A stretch of DNA of 64,000 bases from positions 48,805-112,804 of IMG/VR virus record IMGVR_UViG_3300010413_002638; one strand, written 5' to 3'. This DNA is from a virus. Made by a program: the position numbers and the translations under genes. The notes under the pieces are model-generated. The model was not told where the DNA came from. It made no database searches and worked only from the letters and a program-made list of their open reading frames with translations. Shown here piece by piece: positions 39,730 to 47,651 of the stretch. Within the stretch, counting starts at the first letter, position 1. Every line of letters begins with the position of its first letter.

Positions 39730-40374
39730 ATGAGACTTGCCCTCATCAACGAGCGTATCGACTCTTTACACGATCAAAGGGTAAAGACCCTCAAGAATAT
39801 CGCTCCATTTGTAAGAAAAATCGCTGCCAGATTTGTCAATGGCGATAAGGAATATGCTGATCTCAAAAGCGCAAGATATACACCGTCTGATGAAGACGAC
39901 CTCTATCAAGTGGGACTCATGGCTCTCTGGAATTATTTAAGCAAAGTCGAAAGAAAAGAAGACGGTCGCTTGGATGTCAGTTTCAGCCGCGTAAAACAAG
40001 AGATATTTTCTGCTATGGCGCGAGGTGGCAACGCAGAATATCAAGTATTTGGTGATATACCATTCCAGATATCCTCAGACGTGTATAAAAGAGACAAAGA
40101 TTATACCGGTGTTGATCCTACTTATGATGTCTCTGATTTCGCTCAACCTGAAGGCAACAGAAGACATATGTTGGCTTCCAGAGCTGTGGATAACGCCAAT
40201 ATACCAGAGAGAGCTAAGATGGTCTTCCGTAAGCTCTTATCTGGTATGCAACAAGCAGAAGTTGCTCGTGAATTGAACGTCAGCAAAGTTGCTGTTCATA
40301 AGACGGTAAAGAAATATATGCCACAAGTACAGGCTGCTCTAGAAGAGGCGAAAATTGCTAATGCGATTCTATGA
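39730..40374 (+). CDS. RNA polymerase sigma-70-family factor, compact
   Basis: 214 residues. DEDDLYQVGLMALWNYL (54-70) matches sigma region 2.1/2.2 (polymerase beta-prime contact); the C-terminal LLSGMQQAEVARELNVSKVAVHKTVKKYM (about 175-205) is a region 4-like helix-turn-helix. Region 3 and region 1 are missing. It probably directs the host RNA polymerase to a phage promoter class. It follows the HNH pair by 47 bases. The 3' end overlaps the converging CAP gene by 17 bases. Confidence 0.8.
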   Translation: MRLALINERIDSLHDQRVKTLKNIAPFVRKIAARFVNGDKEYADLKSARYTPSDEDDLYQVGLMALWNYLSKVERKEDGRLDVSFSRVKQEIFSAMARGGNAEYQVFGDIPFQISSDVYKRDKDYTGVDPTYDVSDFAQPEGNRRHMLASRAVDNANIPERAKMVFRKLLSGMQQAEVARELNVSKVAVHKTVKKYMPQVQAALEEAKIANAIL

Positions 40375-40837
40375 ATTTGGCCAGCCTACCAACACTGTCT
40401 GAAAGGTCTTTGACTTGATTACTAATGGTATACCGGCTATTGCTAAATTGCATACACCAGTAATAGCGTCCATTCCATTGATAGCAGGCAGCACCAGTGT
40501 AGCGGTAATTACCCAACATTATCGAACGATGGCCGCGACTGTTCATCCAACTCTGTATTGCTTCTCCTACTGTGCGTTGGCCGGAGGCGATAATCTCCGC
40601 AGCGCCACTACTGTGAGTGAGAGAGTTGCTCCTGACCATCCACTTAGTGTGGTTGGATGCCCGTAGCATTAGGCCATAATCCGCTTGGACTGGTTGTAAT
40701 CCATATCTGGCCCGTTGAGCATTTGCTTGGTCGATCATCGCCACGAAAGCTGGCTGGTATTTGGTGGCGGCGGTAGCGTTGATCCGTTCATTCATGTTGT
40801 CGGACGCTATGGCCCAGAGAATCAATAGCATACCCAT
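40358..40837 (-). CDS. CAP/SCP-domain (PR-1-like) secreted protein
   Basis: 159 residues. An N-terminal hydrophobic stretch (MGMLLILWAIAS) acts as signal peptide or anchor. The CAP fold markers are ASNHTKWMV (first His), LTHSSGAAEIIASG (second His and Glu), VGEAIQSWMNSRGHRSIML and YYWCMQF. Two of the four cavity residues (His/Glu/His/Glu) are visible. Bacterial CAP proteins are often secreted or envelope-bound; in a phage it could be a lysis-related or virion factor. AGGAG lies 7 bases before ATG 40837. Rare in phages as far as I know. Confidence 0.75.
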   Translation of the reverse strand: MGMLLILWAIASDNMNERINATAATKYQPAFVAMIDQANAQRARYGLQPVQADYGLMLRASNHTKWMVRSNSLTHSSGAAEIIASGQRTVGEAIQSWMNSRGHRSIMLGNYRYTGAACYQWNGRYYWCMQFSNSRYTISNQVKDLSDSVGRLAKFIESH

Positions 40838-40863
40838 GTCAAGCTCCTAGAAATAGTGGCGTC

Positions 40864-41118
40864 CTAACTTTGACCCACTATTTCCTGAGCCCAACTGGCA
40901 AGATATGCTCTGGCACACCGCCCTTCTTTCCCGGATTGCCAACCGTCTACTATCAGATAGCGGCAGCAATCATCGTCCAGTTGCGGCTCGTAGCGACGCA
41001 AATGGGTACCGACTTCTAGCACTTCTCGTACTTGAAATCTTAATGTGCCGCGAGGGGTTCGCCATGTTCGCTTAAGACGGGCACCGACGGTGATGAGATC
41101 ATGCTTTATTGGCCACAT
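40864..41118 (-). CDS. Small hypothetical basic protein (84 aa)
   Basis: Mostly beta with basic patches: ITVGARLKRTWRTPRGTLRFQVREVLEV looks like an SH3-like barrel, then CCRYLIVDGW and a short helix SYLASWAQEIV. It starts at ATG 41118; the codon before is TTG. It overlaps the next upstream gene by 20 bases, in the same direction. Function unknown. Confidence 0.6.
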   Translation of the reverse strand: MWPIKHDLITVGARLKRTWRTPRGTLRFQVREVLEVGTHLRRYEPQLDDDCCRYLIVDGWQSGKEGRCARAYLASWAQEIVGQS

Positions 41119-41494
41119 CAATCTCGAACTCCGGTTCTGGCACCAATTTGAATAGACCCTTTAATTCATTACACCAGGTGAGGCTGTCTTCTTTGGTGAA
41201 GATGCAATAATATTGTTCTTTGACGTCTGAATAAAGGATTTCGAGAACAGCCAAATCTTGACCAGGTGCGTTATACCAGTACCAGCCTTCGGCGTTCAGT
41301 TCTTCGGCTGGTATCCATTTGCCCTGTAGTCTCATGAATGTTTGCAGGGCGGCATTATAGAGGATTTGTCGGGCAGTACTGATAATGTTGCGTTCTTTCA
41401 AGTAGGTGGCATACGCGGCCCAAAAGGACGTGAGGTCGCCCTTGTTTAATAGTTGTGCCAGTGCCAGCCACCATTCTTGTTCTGTGCGTGCCAT
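41099..41494 (-). CDS. Hypothetical protein (131 aa)
   Basis: A helical N-terminus (ARTEQEWWLALAQLLNKGDLTSFWAAYATYLKERN) followed by a strand-rich half with aromatic residues (GWYWYNAPGQDLAVLEILYSDVKEQYYCIFTKED) and an acidic end. No family recognised. No clear Shine-Dalgarno upstream of ATG 41494. It precedes the small basic gene with a short overlap. Confidence 0.6.
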   Translation of the reverse strand: MARTEQEWWLALAQLLNKGDLTSFWAAYATYLKERNIISTARQILYNAALQTFMRLQGKWIPAEELNAEGWYWYNAPGQDLAVLEILYSDVKEQYYCIFTKEDSLTWCNELKGLFKLVPEPEFEIDVANKA

Positions 41495-41543
41495 GGTCAA
41501 AGCTAGGTTGGGTATAGAACGGGCGAAACGTGATGTGTGCTTG

Positions 41544-41582
41544 AGCCAGCCTCGGATATTTTATTCGGGGCTGGCTTTTTTT
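41544..41582 (+). terminator. Rho-independent terminator (plus strand)
   Basis: AGCCAGCCTCG (41544-41554) pairs with CGGGGCTGGCT (41566-41576) with one wobble, 11-base loop, followed by seven T (41576-41582). It would stop plus-strand transcription arriving from the sigma-factor unit, though the genes here are on the minus strand. Its 3' part overlaps the end of the minus-strand gene 41561-41974. Confidence 0.7.
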
Positions 41583-41974
41583 ATATATGCTTCGACAATT
41601 CCTATGATCCACTTTTCTAATTCACTAATCGAATCCGGGTGGACAAGATCAAAGATCTTGGAGCGGTTCGCTTCGGAGAGATGATTTCCTTCTTTCACTA
41701 CTACACTGCGGGCCACTAAGCGATCGTCGCTTGATTCTTCTGAGGTAGTTTTAGCAGCAAAAAATTTGAATGTTACGGAGTTCTCACCATCAGCTACTAC
41801 CAATAATGGTGGAGTGAGGAGGCTTTTGGTGGCACCGCTGGGGCCGACGACTATTTTGTTTGGCCCGATTACCGCTGGGTGGCCTTCAATGCGGAGGTTT
41901 GAGTATTTCTTGCGTAGATCTCTTGCGAGGGATTTGACGATGACGTCGCGGATAGAATGTGGTTTCTTGACCAT
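41561..41974 (-). CDS. Hypothetical protein (137 aa)
   Basis: A basic N-terminus (VKKPHSIRDVIVKSLARDLRKKYSNLRIEGH) then GPNKIVVGPSGATKSLLTPPLLVVADGE and a strand-rich core, ending in a helix (SISELEKWIIGIVEAYIKKAS). The GPSGATKS segment superficially recalls a P-loop (GxxxxGKS) but lacks the second Gly and is unlikely to bind nucleotide. Function unknown. The stop lies within the loop of a strong plus-strand terminator hairpin. Confidence 0.6.
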   Translation of the reverse strand: MVKKPHSIRDVIVKSLARDLRKKYSNLRIEGHPAVIGPNKIVVGPSGATKSLLTPPLLVVADGENSVTFKFFAAKTTSEESSDDRLVARSVVVKEGNHLSEANRSKIFDLVHPDSISELEKWIIGIVEAYIKKASPE

Positions 41975-42267
41975 GTTGGTCTGTTGCGAGCCAAGACGCA
42001 GTGTTAATAAGCTGAGGCCCCGCAGCGCCTTTTGAGCACCACGGGGCCGGTTGTGGAATTTTTAGCTTTTAATTTTCAGTTCTAAACCGGTCCGGACCCT
42101 ACCCGGCATCCCCCCGCTCGATTACGAGGTGGCTTGGACTTAGCCCACGCAAGTCATGTGACTGGTCTCAACCAGTATCGTCAAACAATATTTTTCTCAT
42201 GTCAACGATCCTATATCTTTTGTGCATTCAGTAGTATCTCTGCCCCTAAAATACATCTAGTGTATTT
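41975..42267. other. Structured intergenic region with four stem-loops
   Basis: About 290 bases between two minus-strand genes. Visible stems: GGCCCCG/CGGGGCC (42016-42048), palindrome GGTCCGGACC (42089-42098), ACTGGT-CTCA-ACCAGT (42161-42176) and AAAATACA/TGTATTTT (42248-42268). The last lies at the stop codon of the Zn-sigma gene and could act as a terminator. No tRNA fold or coding frame is evident. It probably contains the promoter of 41974 and/or an RNA element. Confidence 0.45.
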
Positions 42268-42268
42268 T
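42248..42268 (-). terminator. AT-rich hairpin, possible weak terminator
   Basis: AAAATACA (42248-42255) and TGTATTTT (42261-42268) pair over 8 bp with a 5-base loop, exactly at the 3' end of the minus-strand gene 42268-43569. It lacks a separate U-tract beyond the stem, so efficiency as a terminator is doubtful. Confidence 0.35.
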
Positions 42269-43569
42269 TAGCTAACGGGTGCGAGGCCGTTTAGGTGACA
42301 ATGAATACGGATTTGTTCGTGGCACTGTCCAATTGTTCTGTTGGGGACTCCTAAGAATTCTGCCATGTGGCATTTTCGGGGGTCACCATTTCCATAGATG
42401 TCGCTGAATTCCCGGTAGGTCTGTCCTTGACCGCTCTGAATGTCAAAAACGGCCTTACAGGTACCATCCGGTAAGGCGGCTCGTATTGCCTCCATGACAT
42501 CCCTATTATCTACTACTGCAACATGATCGTCTTGGTCCATTCTAGCTCCCTCAATCGTACGATAACCAATTTGTTTGATGGTAAATCCATTCTCATCAGC
42601 TTCATTTTCCTCCTGAAACATCACGTGCTCTGGCATACTCACGCGCGTGGTCATGCTGCGAGCATTACTATTCTTCAATACGCGAACAGCATTGCTCGTG
42701 GTTTCAATGGCTACCTCCTCCTTCAACGCCCGCTGACGGAGGAGAGCTAGTTCCACCGTGAATTCCGGTGGTGTCAAAAGGCCGACAACATATACTTCGA
42801 AGACTTTCTCGTCATAGTTCTCGGGGTCATAGCGGAAGTCAAGCTTCATCTTCCGGCAGATTGCCAAAAGCTCCTGCAAAATGACTTCGTCCGCCCGAGC
42901 GATAACGGTTCGCGGGGTCTTCCGGTGTTCCGCTCGTTCGTTCTCACGGATTTGTTGGCGAACGTAATTCCAGCCATATTCGCCAAAGAATTTGCTACGT
43001 TGGACCGGATCGTTGATGATCGACATGGGATCATCGTAGAATTTCTCGCCGGTCACATATTTGATGGCCGAACGGCATCGCGGGGGACGTTCATCATCGC
43101 CATATTGGGCAACGATTGCCTGGAACTGCTCATAGGGTAGGAATTGCCCTTTGGTTAGTTCTTCGCTGTCGCCAGGGTCCTTGATCTGAACGTGATCGCA
43201 GTTGGGGCAACGGAGCTGTTGGCGATCGATGGAGGCGACTTTGTTCCGTTTGGTGACGTAGCAGGAGCTACCACAGGCTTGGCAACGGAACTTGTATTTG
43301 CAGTGATAGAAGAGGTTGACGACACCTCGCCATACGGCGATATACCATTCTTGGTCGGCTATGGTGCGGTCGTCCCTGTAATCCCAGCCGATGGTTGCGC
43401 CAAGGCCGCGAATGATGCTGGCACGCTTGGCTTGCATGTCTGGATCGTTGACAATCGCGCGTACGATTTCATCGATTCGAACTCGGTCTTCCTCCGTGAG
43501 ATTCGCCATCGTAATGTTGGCGATACTGCCACGCAGGCACAACTTGGGCAGCTGTCGTTGTAGCGGCAT
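42268..43569 (-). CDS. Sigma-like protein with inserted zinc ribbon
   Basis: 433 residues. N-terminal helices (VRIDEIVRAIVNDPDMQAKRASIIRGL ... DQEWYIAVWRGVVNLFYHCKYKFR) resemble sigma region 2, interrupted by a zinc ribbon (CQACG ... CPNCDHV, about residues 95-127). The C-terminal QGQTYREFSDIYGNGDPRKCHMAEFLGVPNRTIGQCHEQI looks like a region-4 helix-turn-helix. The middle is unique. It may be a phage-specific sigma or DNA-binding regulator. AGGAG lies 6 bases before ATG 43569, supporting this long start over ATG 43509. Divergent from another sigma-like gene. Confidence 0.5.
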   Translation of the reverse strand: MPLQRQLPKLCLRGSIANITMANLTEEDRVRIDEIVRAIVNDPDMQAKRASIIRGLGATIGWDYRDDRTIADQEWYIAVWRGVVNLFYHCKYKFRCQACGSSCYVTKRNKVASIDRQQLRCPNCDHVQIKDPGDSEELTKGQFLPYEQFQAIVAQYGDDERPPRCRSAIKYVTGEKFYDDPMSIINDPVQRSKFFGEYGWNYVRQQIRENERAEHRKTPRTVIARADEVILQELLAICRKMKLDFRYDPENYDEKVFEVYVVGLLTPPEFTVELALLRQRALKEEVAIETTSNAVRVLKNSNARSMTTRVSMPEHVMFQEENEADENGFTIKQIGYRTIEGARMDQDDHVAVVDNRDVMEAIRAALPDGTCKAVFDIQSGQGQTYREFSDIYGNGDPRKCHMAEFLGVPNRTIGQCHEQIRIHCHLNGLAPVS

Positions 43570-43684
43570 ACAAAACTCCTAAACCAACGTTGCACAAAGA
43601 AAAGAGGTATATCTCGTTGATTCGGGAGTTCACCGTATTGGTGAGAACAAGATACACCCCATACACTGTTGCAAAGGAAATACA

Positions 43685-44440
43685 ATGGGTCAATACTGTG
43701 ATAGCCAAAAGCTAGAACATTACTGGTACCATTGGATATTAAGCTCATCCGTGCCAGCTTTGGAAGAATACCGCCGAAGAGGAATACTTTGGACCAAAGT
43801 GATTGGCTTTGCCCAACACGACGGGCAATTGCTACTGTCCAACGGAAAACCATTGCCAGACCCATCTCATCCAACCAGGTTGCATTGTTTGGCATTGGAT
43901 TATCCCCTATTCTTTCGGACAGAGGAAGGAATGCCAACAGCACCTATCTCCAATTTCGGACGGAATTTACGAGAATCGCCCGGTGAGATAAAATTCAAGT
44001 ATAAGAATTTAGCTCGCCGCCAAGCATCTGCGGACGAGGAATTGTTTGCTGAATTGAAGCGACTTGGGTACGCAAAAGAGTACACGACCGACCACAGTTG
44101 GCATAATATGTTGGAGGATATCAGGAATATATGTAATGGTATAGCGATGAAGTTTCGACTTAGCAGCGAAGATGAGCAATTGGACTTAGCGTCCGACGCC
44201 CTTCTCCAGGTCGTAAACAAGCTAGATTCAGGAAGGCTTGTGTACATGCCAGGCCGAGCCCCTGTCTTCAACCTGCTAACCACGACGACTTACAGAATTA
44301 TGTATAGTATTCTGAACAAAAAGAATGGTCAGAAGTATAGCATCCGAAAGCTTATAGATGATGCTGCGGCGGGTGTCTTGCCTGATTCTGGGCGAAGCAT
44401 CCGTGTGCCCACCATCCGATCTCCTATTAGATCACACTAA
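43685..44440 (+). CDS. gp55-like sigma factor
   Basis: 251 residues. The central-to-C-terminal part (about 139-215: HNMLEDIRNICNGIAMKFRL, EQLDLASDALLQVVNKLD, FNLLTTTTYRIMYSILNKKNGQ) resembles the region 2 core of T4-type gp55 late sigma factors (ARKYV...DMIQEAIVDAF ... FNYFTQICHNAF). The N-terminal 120 residues are unrecognised. A T4-like late sigma would recognise a TATAAATA-type -10 box. AGGAAA precedes ATG 43685. Together with 39730 and 42268 the window carries three candidate sigma-type proteins. Confidence 0.65.
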   Translation: MGQYCDSQKLEHYWYHWILSSSVPALEEYRRRGILWTKVIGFAQHDGQLLLSNGKPLPDPSHPTRLHCLALDYPLFFRTEEGMPTAPISNFGRNLRESPGEIKFKYKNLARRQASADEELFAELKRLGYAKEYTTDHSWHNMLEDIRNICNGIAMKFRLSSEDEQLDLASDALLQVVNKLDSGRLVYMPGRAPVFNLLTTTTYRIMYSILNKKNGQKYSIRKLIDDAAAGVLPDSGRSIRVPTIRSPIRSH

Positions 44441-44642
44441 CCATTTCTTGTCAAGTAGACACAGCCGTCGGTGTGTCGTCACCACAATACTCAAAAGGAG
44501 TTAGAGAACCTATTCTTAATTCCTGTCGATGTATTGTACACAACAGATATTGTGCTAGCATGCACACCCAATATTAAGGGGACTTCTGGCAAAAAGGAGG
44601 CTACGTTAATCGGATCGAAAGGTTTTAACTCGAAGGGGAACA

Positions 44643-44903
44643 ATGTCTACCCAAACCCACAAGGAAGGTCAAGTATCGGAGGAGATCAAGCAAATATTTC
44701 AACAACATCGAGAAGCTATCATCATCACAGTTGACCCCGTTGCAGAATCAGAAGAAACAGCCGTGAACGCTTTCGTCAAAATGCTAGATAAAAATAAAGG
44801 CGGGAAACTGGCCTCCCTGCTGGATAGCATTTTGACCAACCTGAAAGCGACCTATGGCGAAAAACGTGGTGGTATGCCGAGTTCGTCCGCAGCTCATCCG
44901 TAA
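44643..44903 (+). CDS. Small helical hypothetical protein (86 aa)
   Basis: Mostly helix (HKEGQVSEEIKQIFQQHREAIIITVDPVAESEETAVNAFVKMLDKNKGGKLASLLDSILTNL) with a basic, Ser-rich end. No family recognised. AAGGGGAA lies just upstream of ATG 44643. It overlaps the next gene by 50 bases. Upstream, 200 bases (44441-44642) contain no gene and no obvious promoter pair. Confidence 0.65.
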   Translation: MSTQTHKEGQVSEEIKQIFQQHREAIIITVDPVAESEETAVNAFVKMLDKNKGGKLASLLDSILTNLKATYGEKRGGMPSSSAAHP

Positions 44904-45789
44904 GCGGACTATCATCAAGACGGTGCCAACTGTCCAGGTCATCGCTAAACCGGCACAGCAGAAAGTCCTAAAACTACAGGATATTCGGCCACCCAGCCCT
45001 CCAATCCCACAGAACTCAGCTGCCGTCGTTCAGCCAAAGAACGTCAAACGCCAGCGGAATATCCGGAAAAAGACCCACGTCCGTTACCAAACTCGCGACC
45101 CACTACCAGGATCACTGGAACGGACTAAGGCTATACAGGGTATGGGTCGTGGTAAGGTCCTCATCATTATTGGCAACGGCCCTTCCATATCAGAAGCGCC
45201 ACTAGACCAATTAGTTGGCGTACCTAATATCGAAATAATGTCAGTCAATCGACCTGACGAACGAATTTGGCCAACTACTTATTGGTCTTTCTTTGACCTC
45301 TCTCAAATGCGACGGCACGAGAAATTGTGGGAGAATTATGAAGGCTATATCTTCAATTCCACAGCTATTCGTCGCCAAAAAGCCAAATCTATTCAATTCA
45401 AGAATATAATGGGCCAAGGTTGGAGTCGAGATCTAACCAAAGGTATCCATATTGGTCGATCTTCTGTCTACGCTTCTATGCAGATAGCTATGTGGATGCA
45501 ATTCGCACATGTTTATGTCTTCGGGTGTGACATGAACCCCGACGGAATAAATGGTCAGTTGCATTTCTATGGTGTGAATCCTGATGTTGAACCCAACATC
45601 AGAGCGCAGCGATTCTTAAAGGAGTCAGAGTTCTACGTTAACGCCGCCGAGGTATTAACGGAAGAAGAACGAGCGAAGTTTACCTTTGCCACTGACTACA
45701 ACCCATGGGATTTTGTACATAAATACAATCAAATGTCGCACAAATCCATGGGTCCCATAATTGAACACGCTGCATCCCTAACACCATGA
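44854..45789 (+). CDS. DUF115 / GT42-like sugar-processing protein
   Basis: 311 residues. A basic, Pro-rich N-terminal 90 residues (probably disordered) precede a Rossmann-like domain: VLIIIGNGPSISEAPLDQL (about 100-120), IEIMSVNRPD, YWSFFDLSQ, then HIGRSSVYASMQIAMWMQFAHVYVFGCDMN. This order matches DUF115 (MptE-like) and sialyltransferase-like GT42 enzymes, as in the C-terminus of 22940-24358. It likely transfers or pyrophosphorylates a sugar or pterin-like group; a glycan role fits the window. It is followed by the deoxyribosyltransferase-like gene via ATGA. Confidence 0.7.
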   Translation: MAKNVVVCRVRPQLIRKRTIIKTVPTVQVIAKPAQQKVLKLQDIRPPSPPIPQNSAAVVQPKNVKRQRNIRKKTHVRYQTRDPLPGSLERTKAIQGMGRGKVLIIIGNGPSISEAPLDQLVGVPNIEIMSVNRPDERIWPTTYWSFFDLSQMRRHEKLWENYEGYIFNSTAIRRQKAKSIQFKNIMGQGWSRDLTKGIHIGRSSVYASMQIAMWMQFAHVYVFGCDMNPDGINGQLHFYGVNPDVEPNIRAQRFLKESEFYVNAAEVLTEEERAKFTFATDYNPWDFVHKYNQMSHKSMGPIIEHAASLTP

Positions 45790-46319
45790 CAAACAACCAA
45801 TCTGTTCCGCTCGGAAGAGTATATATTGCTTCTAGTCTGCACAACGCCGAGCGAGTAAAACACATCAAACAAAAGCTCGAATCATTGGGCGTAATGGTCA
45901 CTTATGATTGGACCGTGCACGGCCAAGTCTTCGACAAAGAGGAATTGATAAGAATAGCCATAGCAGAGGAACAGGGAGTAAGCGACGCGGACGTGTTCTT
46001 AATGGTATTTCCTGGTCGGACCGGTACGCACGTCGAGTTTGGGCTTGCTCGCGGATTGGGTATTCCGATCGTGCTGTTGGAAGAAGTAGAAGTAGAACAG
46101 AAATCATTTTATTATCTGCCTGGCCTCCATAAGACCCAAACGGAAGAAGAGGCCATCAGAGCAGTGTTGCGTATTTTGCAAGACAAAAATAGCTGGCCAA
46201 GCAGCGTCCCTAAAACCGTGGGTGAAGTGCTGCAACTGGTACCAAAGATCTTAGAATCGCTGAGGAGTGATAATGTCGATTTTCCACAAGCTCGAACTGG
46301 ATGTAATGCAGACCAATGA
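45786..46319 (+). CDS. Nucleoside 2-deoxyribosyltransferase / dNMP N-glycosidase-like protein
   Basis: 177 residues. RVYIASSLHNAERVKHIKQKLESLGVMVTYDWT matches the N-terminal strand and helix of the NDT superfamily, and SDADVFLMVFPGRTGTHVEFGLARGLGIPIVLL the conserved block with catalytic Glu (E84 in THVEFG). The family exchanges or hydrolyses the base of (deoxy)nucleosides or nucleotides (NDT, Rcl/DNPH1, BlsM types). Which of these cannot be told. Coupled by ATGA to the gene before, and its 3' end overlaps the DeoC-like gene by 47 bases. It lies 1.4 kb upstream of the PurZ-like gene. Confidence 0.75.
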   Translation: MTNNQSVPLGRVYIASSLHNAERVKHIKQKLESLGVMVTYDWTVHGQVFDKEELIRIAIAEEQGVSDADVFLMVFPGRTGTHVEFGLARGLGIPIVLLEEVEVEQKSFYYLPGLHKTQTEEEAIRAVLRILQDKNSWPSSVPKTVGEVLQLVPKILESLRSDNVDFPQARTGCNADQ

Positions 46320-46965
46320 ATTGGAAGATGCTGCTAAAATAGCGGTCAAGTATAACTTCCAGGCTATGGTCGTACACCCGCTGATTGTCACCGATGCCAT
46401 TTTCCTACGTGGTCGAACTCAGGGTAGGTATAAGATAATCACACCAGTTGATTGGCCCAAAGGCGAGAACTTTGGTATGGTCAAATTACGTGGTTTGTCC
46501 TCCGACGCCCTGGACGTCGATGGTTTCGAGATATTATTGACCGGCGATAAAACTCTGGTCGAGACCCGCAACGAAGCCAAGGTGTTGACCAATTTCATCA
46601 AGCAACAATTATCAGAATTGGTCGAAGTGCGATTTGTACTTGGCACGTCCCTGCGGACACCGGAAAATGTCGCTCACATGATGGAAGCGTTCAAGGATGT
46701 GAGAATTCCAGCTTATATCCGCAACGACCACCATCTAAAGTTGCAAGTGAGCAAGGCCAACGCCGACACGCATAATGCCTTTATGGACAAATTGTTCGAG
46801 ATATTTCGGGCACCGGTCAAGCTGAGTGGCAATATTAATACTGTCAGAGCGATTACCTCTTGTGATCGTGCACAACGGTTTGCCGTAAATATCAATCAAG
46901 CACGGACAATAATCAAAGAAGTCCACCAGCAACCAGAAGAATTGAAGTCAATTCTAGATGCTTGA
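46273..46965 (+). CDS. DeoC-like TIM-barrel protein
   Basis: 230 residues. The order LELDVMQTNELEDAAKIAVKYNFQAMVVHPLIV, KIITPVDWPKGE, DVDGFEILL, VRFVLGTSLRTPENVAHMMEAF, PAYIRNDHH and PVKLSGNINTVRA follows deoxyribose-phosphate aldolase. The Schiff-base Lys (FIKTSTG in DeoC) appears as Arg (R150), while the second Lys (K183, VKLSG) is kept. Aldolase activity is therefore uncertain; a related phosphate-binding role is possible. Adjacent to an N-glycosidase-like gene, it could remove deoxyribose 5-phosphate. ATG 46273 has GGAG 5-6 bases upstream. Confidence 0.65.
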   Translation: MSIFHKLELDVMQTNELEDAAKIAVKYNFQAMVVHPLIVTDAIFLRGRTQGRYKIITPVDWPKGENFGMVKLRGLSSDALDVDGFEILLTGDKTLVETRNEAKVLTNFIKQQLSELVEVRFVLGTSLRTPENVAHMMEAFKDVRIPAYIRNDHHLKLQVSKANADTHNAFMDKLFEIFRAPVKLSGNINTVRAITSCDRAQRFAVNINQARTIIKEVHQQPEELKSILDA

Positions 46966-47302
46966 AGCAATTTGCCCGGAGTGTGGCATAACCAATTCTT
47001 TCGACGAATCACAAGTAATCTACGAATTTGACTTCGTATATGTTCTTTGTTATAATTGCGGTAGCACGATAAAAATACAATGCGAGACAATAATCCCAGG
47101 AAGGTGTTCCGCAGAAATAAGTGCTCCCGTATTAGAAATTGGTGAAATTGTAAAAATAACTAATAGAGAACACGCCTGGTATGACGAAATCGCAATAATC
47201 CGCGCCAAGAAATTCAAGCATTATCGCATCGAAATACACGGTCAATTAATTTGGGTTCCAGAACACTGGGTAATATCCGATGAGCCTGATGACATTGATT
47301 AA
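46958..47302 (+). CDS. Zinc-ribbon protein with SH3-like C-terminus
   Basis: 114 residues. Zinc ribbon CPECG (6-10) and CYNCGS (31-36), then a beta barrel-like half (ISAPVLEIGEIVKITNREHAWYDEIAIIRAKKFKHYRIEIHGQLIWVPEHWV) resembling KOW/SH3 modules of transcription or translation factors. It overlaps the DeoC-like gene by 8 bases and the next gene by 23. Function unknown; a nucleic-acid-binding role is plausible. Confidence 0.65.
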   Translation: MLEAICPECGITNSFDESQVIYEFDFVYVLCYNCGSTIKIQCETIIPGRCSAEISAPVLEIGEIVKITNREHAWYDEIAIIRAKKFKHYRIEIHGQLIWVPEHWVISDEPDDID

Positions 47303-47651
47303 CGATCTTGGTGACAACGCCGATCTTCTGGTAAGGAGCGACGCTTGGCTCGAAAATGAGCGTCGATCCACCGCAGCAGAATTAGACCGATGCTGCAACG
47401 AACTGCGAGCCATTCAACTCGCCCAACGGATCAAGCGTGCGCTGCAACAAAAGAATATAGTAGCAGTGCAAGAATTAATCCATGACATAGATGGTAACAT
47501 ACAAGATATAGTAGTAAGAATACTAGATCTGCCCAAGGCTATCCAAAAGCTGAATGGCAAAGTCCCACAAGACACTCTAGACGCCATCAATTCTATGGCC
47601 CAAATCAAGGGCTGGCGGTCCGACGGCTACGACGTCGATCTCTTTCTCTAA
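47280..47651 (+). CDS. Helical hypothetical protein (123 aa)
   Basis: A long amphipathic helix region (LENERRSTAAELDRCCNELRAIQLAQRIKRALQQKNIVAVQELIHDI) suggests a coiled coil; no domain recognised. Its ATG lies inside the end of the zinc-ribbon gene. It is followed by a 101-base gap before the PurZ-like gene, which is probably transcribed from its own promoter or read through. Confidence 0.65.
   Translation: MSLMTLINDLGDNADLLVRSDAWLENERRSTAAELDRCCNELRAIQLAQRIKRALQQKNIVAVQELIHDIDGNIQDIVVRILDLPKAIQKLNGKVPQDTLDAINSMAQIKGWRSDGYDVDLFL

Noticed and set aside
41561-41974. P-loop NTPase (GPSGATKS)
   Set aside because: The segment lacks the second Gly of GxxxxGK[ST], and no Walker B or other motif is visible.
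42060-42190. Possible tRNA gene
   Set aside because: Hairpins with 5-6 bp stems exist, but no T-arm consensus, acceptor stem or 7-base anticodon loop can be arranged on either strand.
44471-44734. Plus-strand frame in the gap before 44643
   Set aside because: No ribosome-binding site; it overlaps the well-supported start at 44643 in another frame, and composition is unremarkable.
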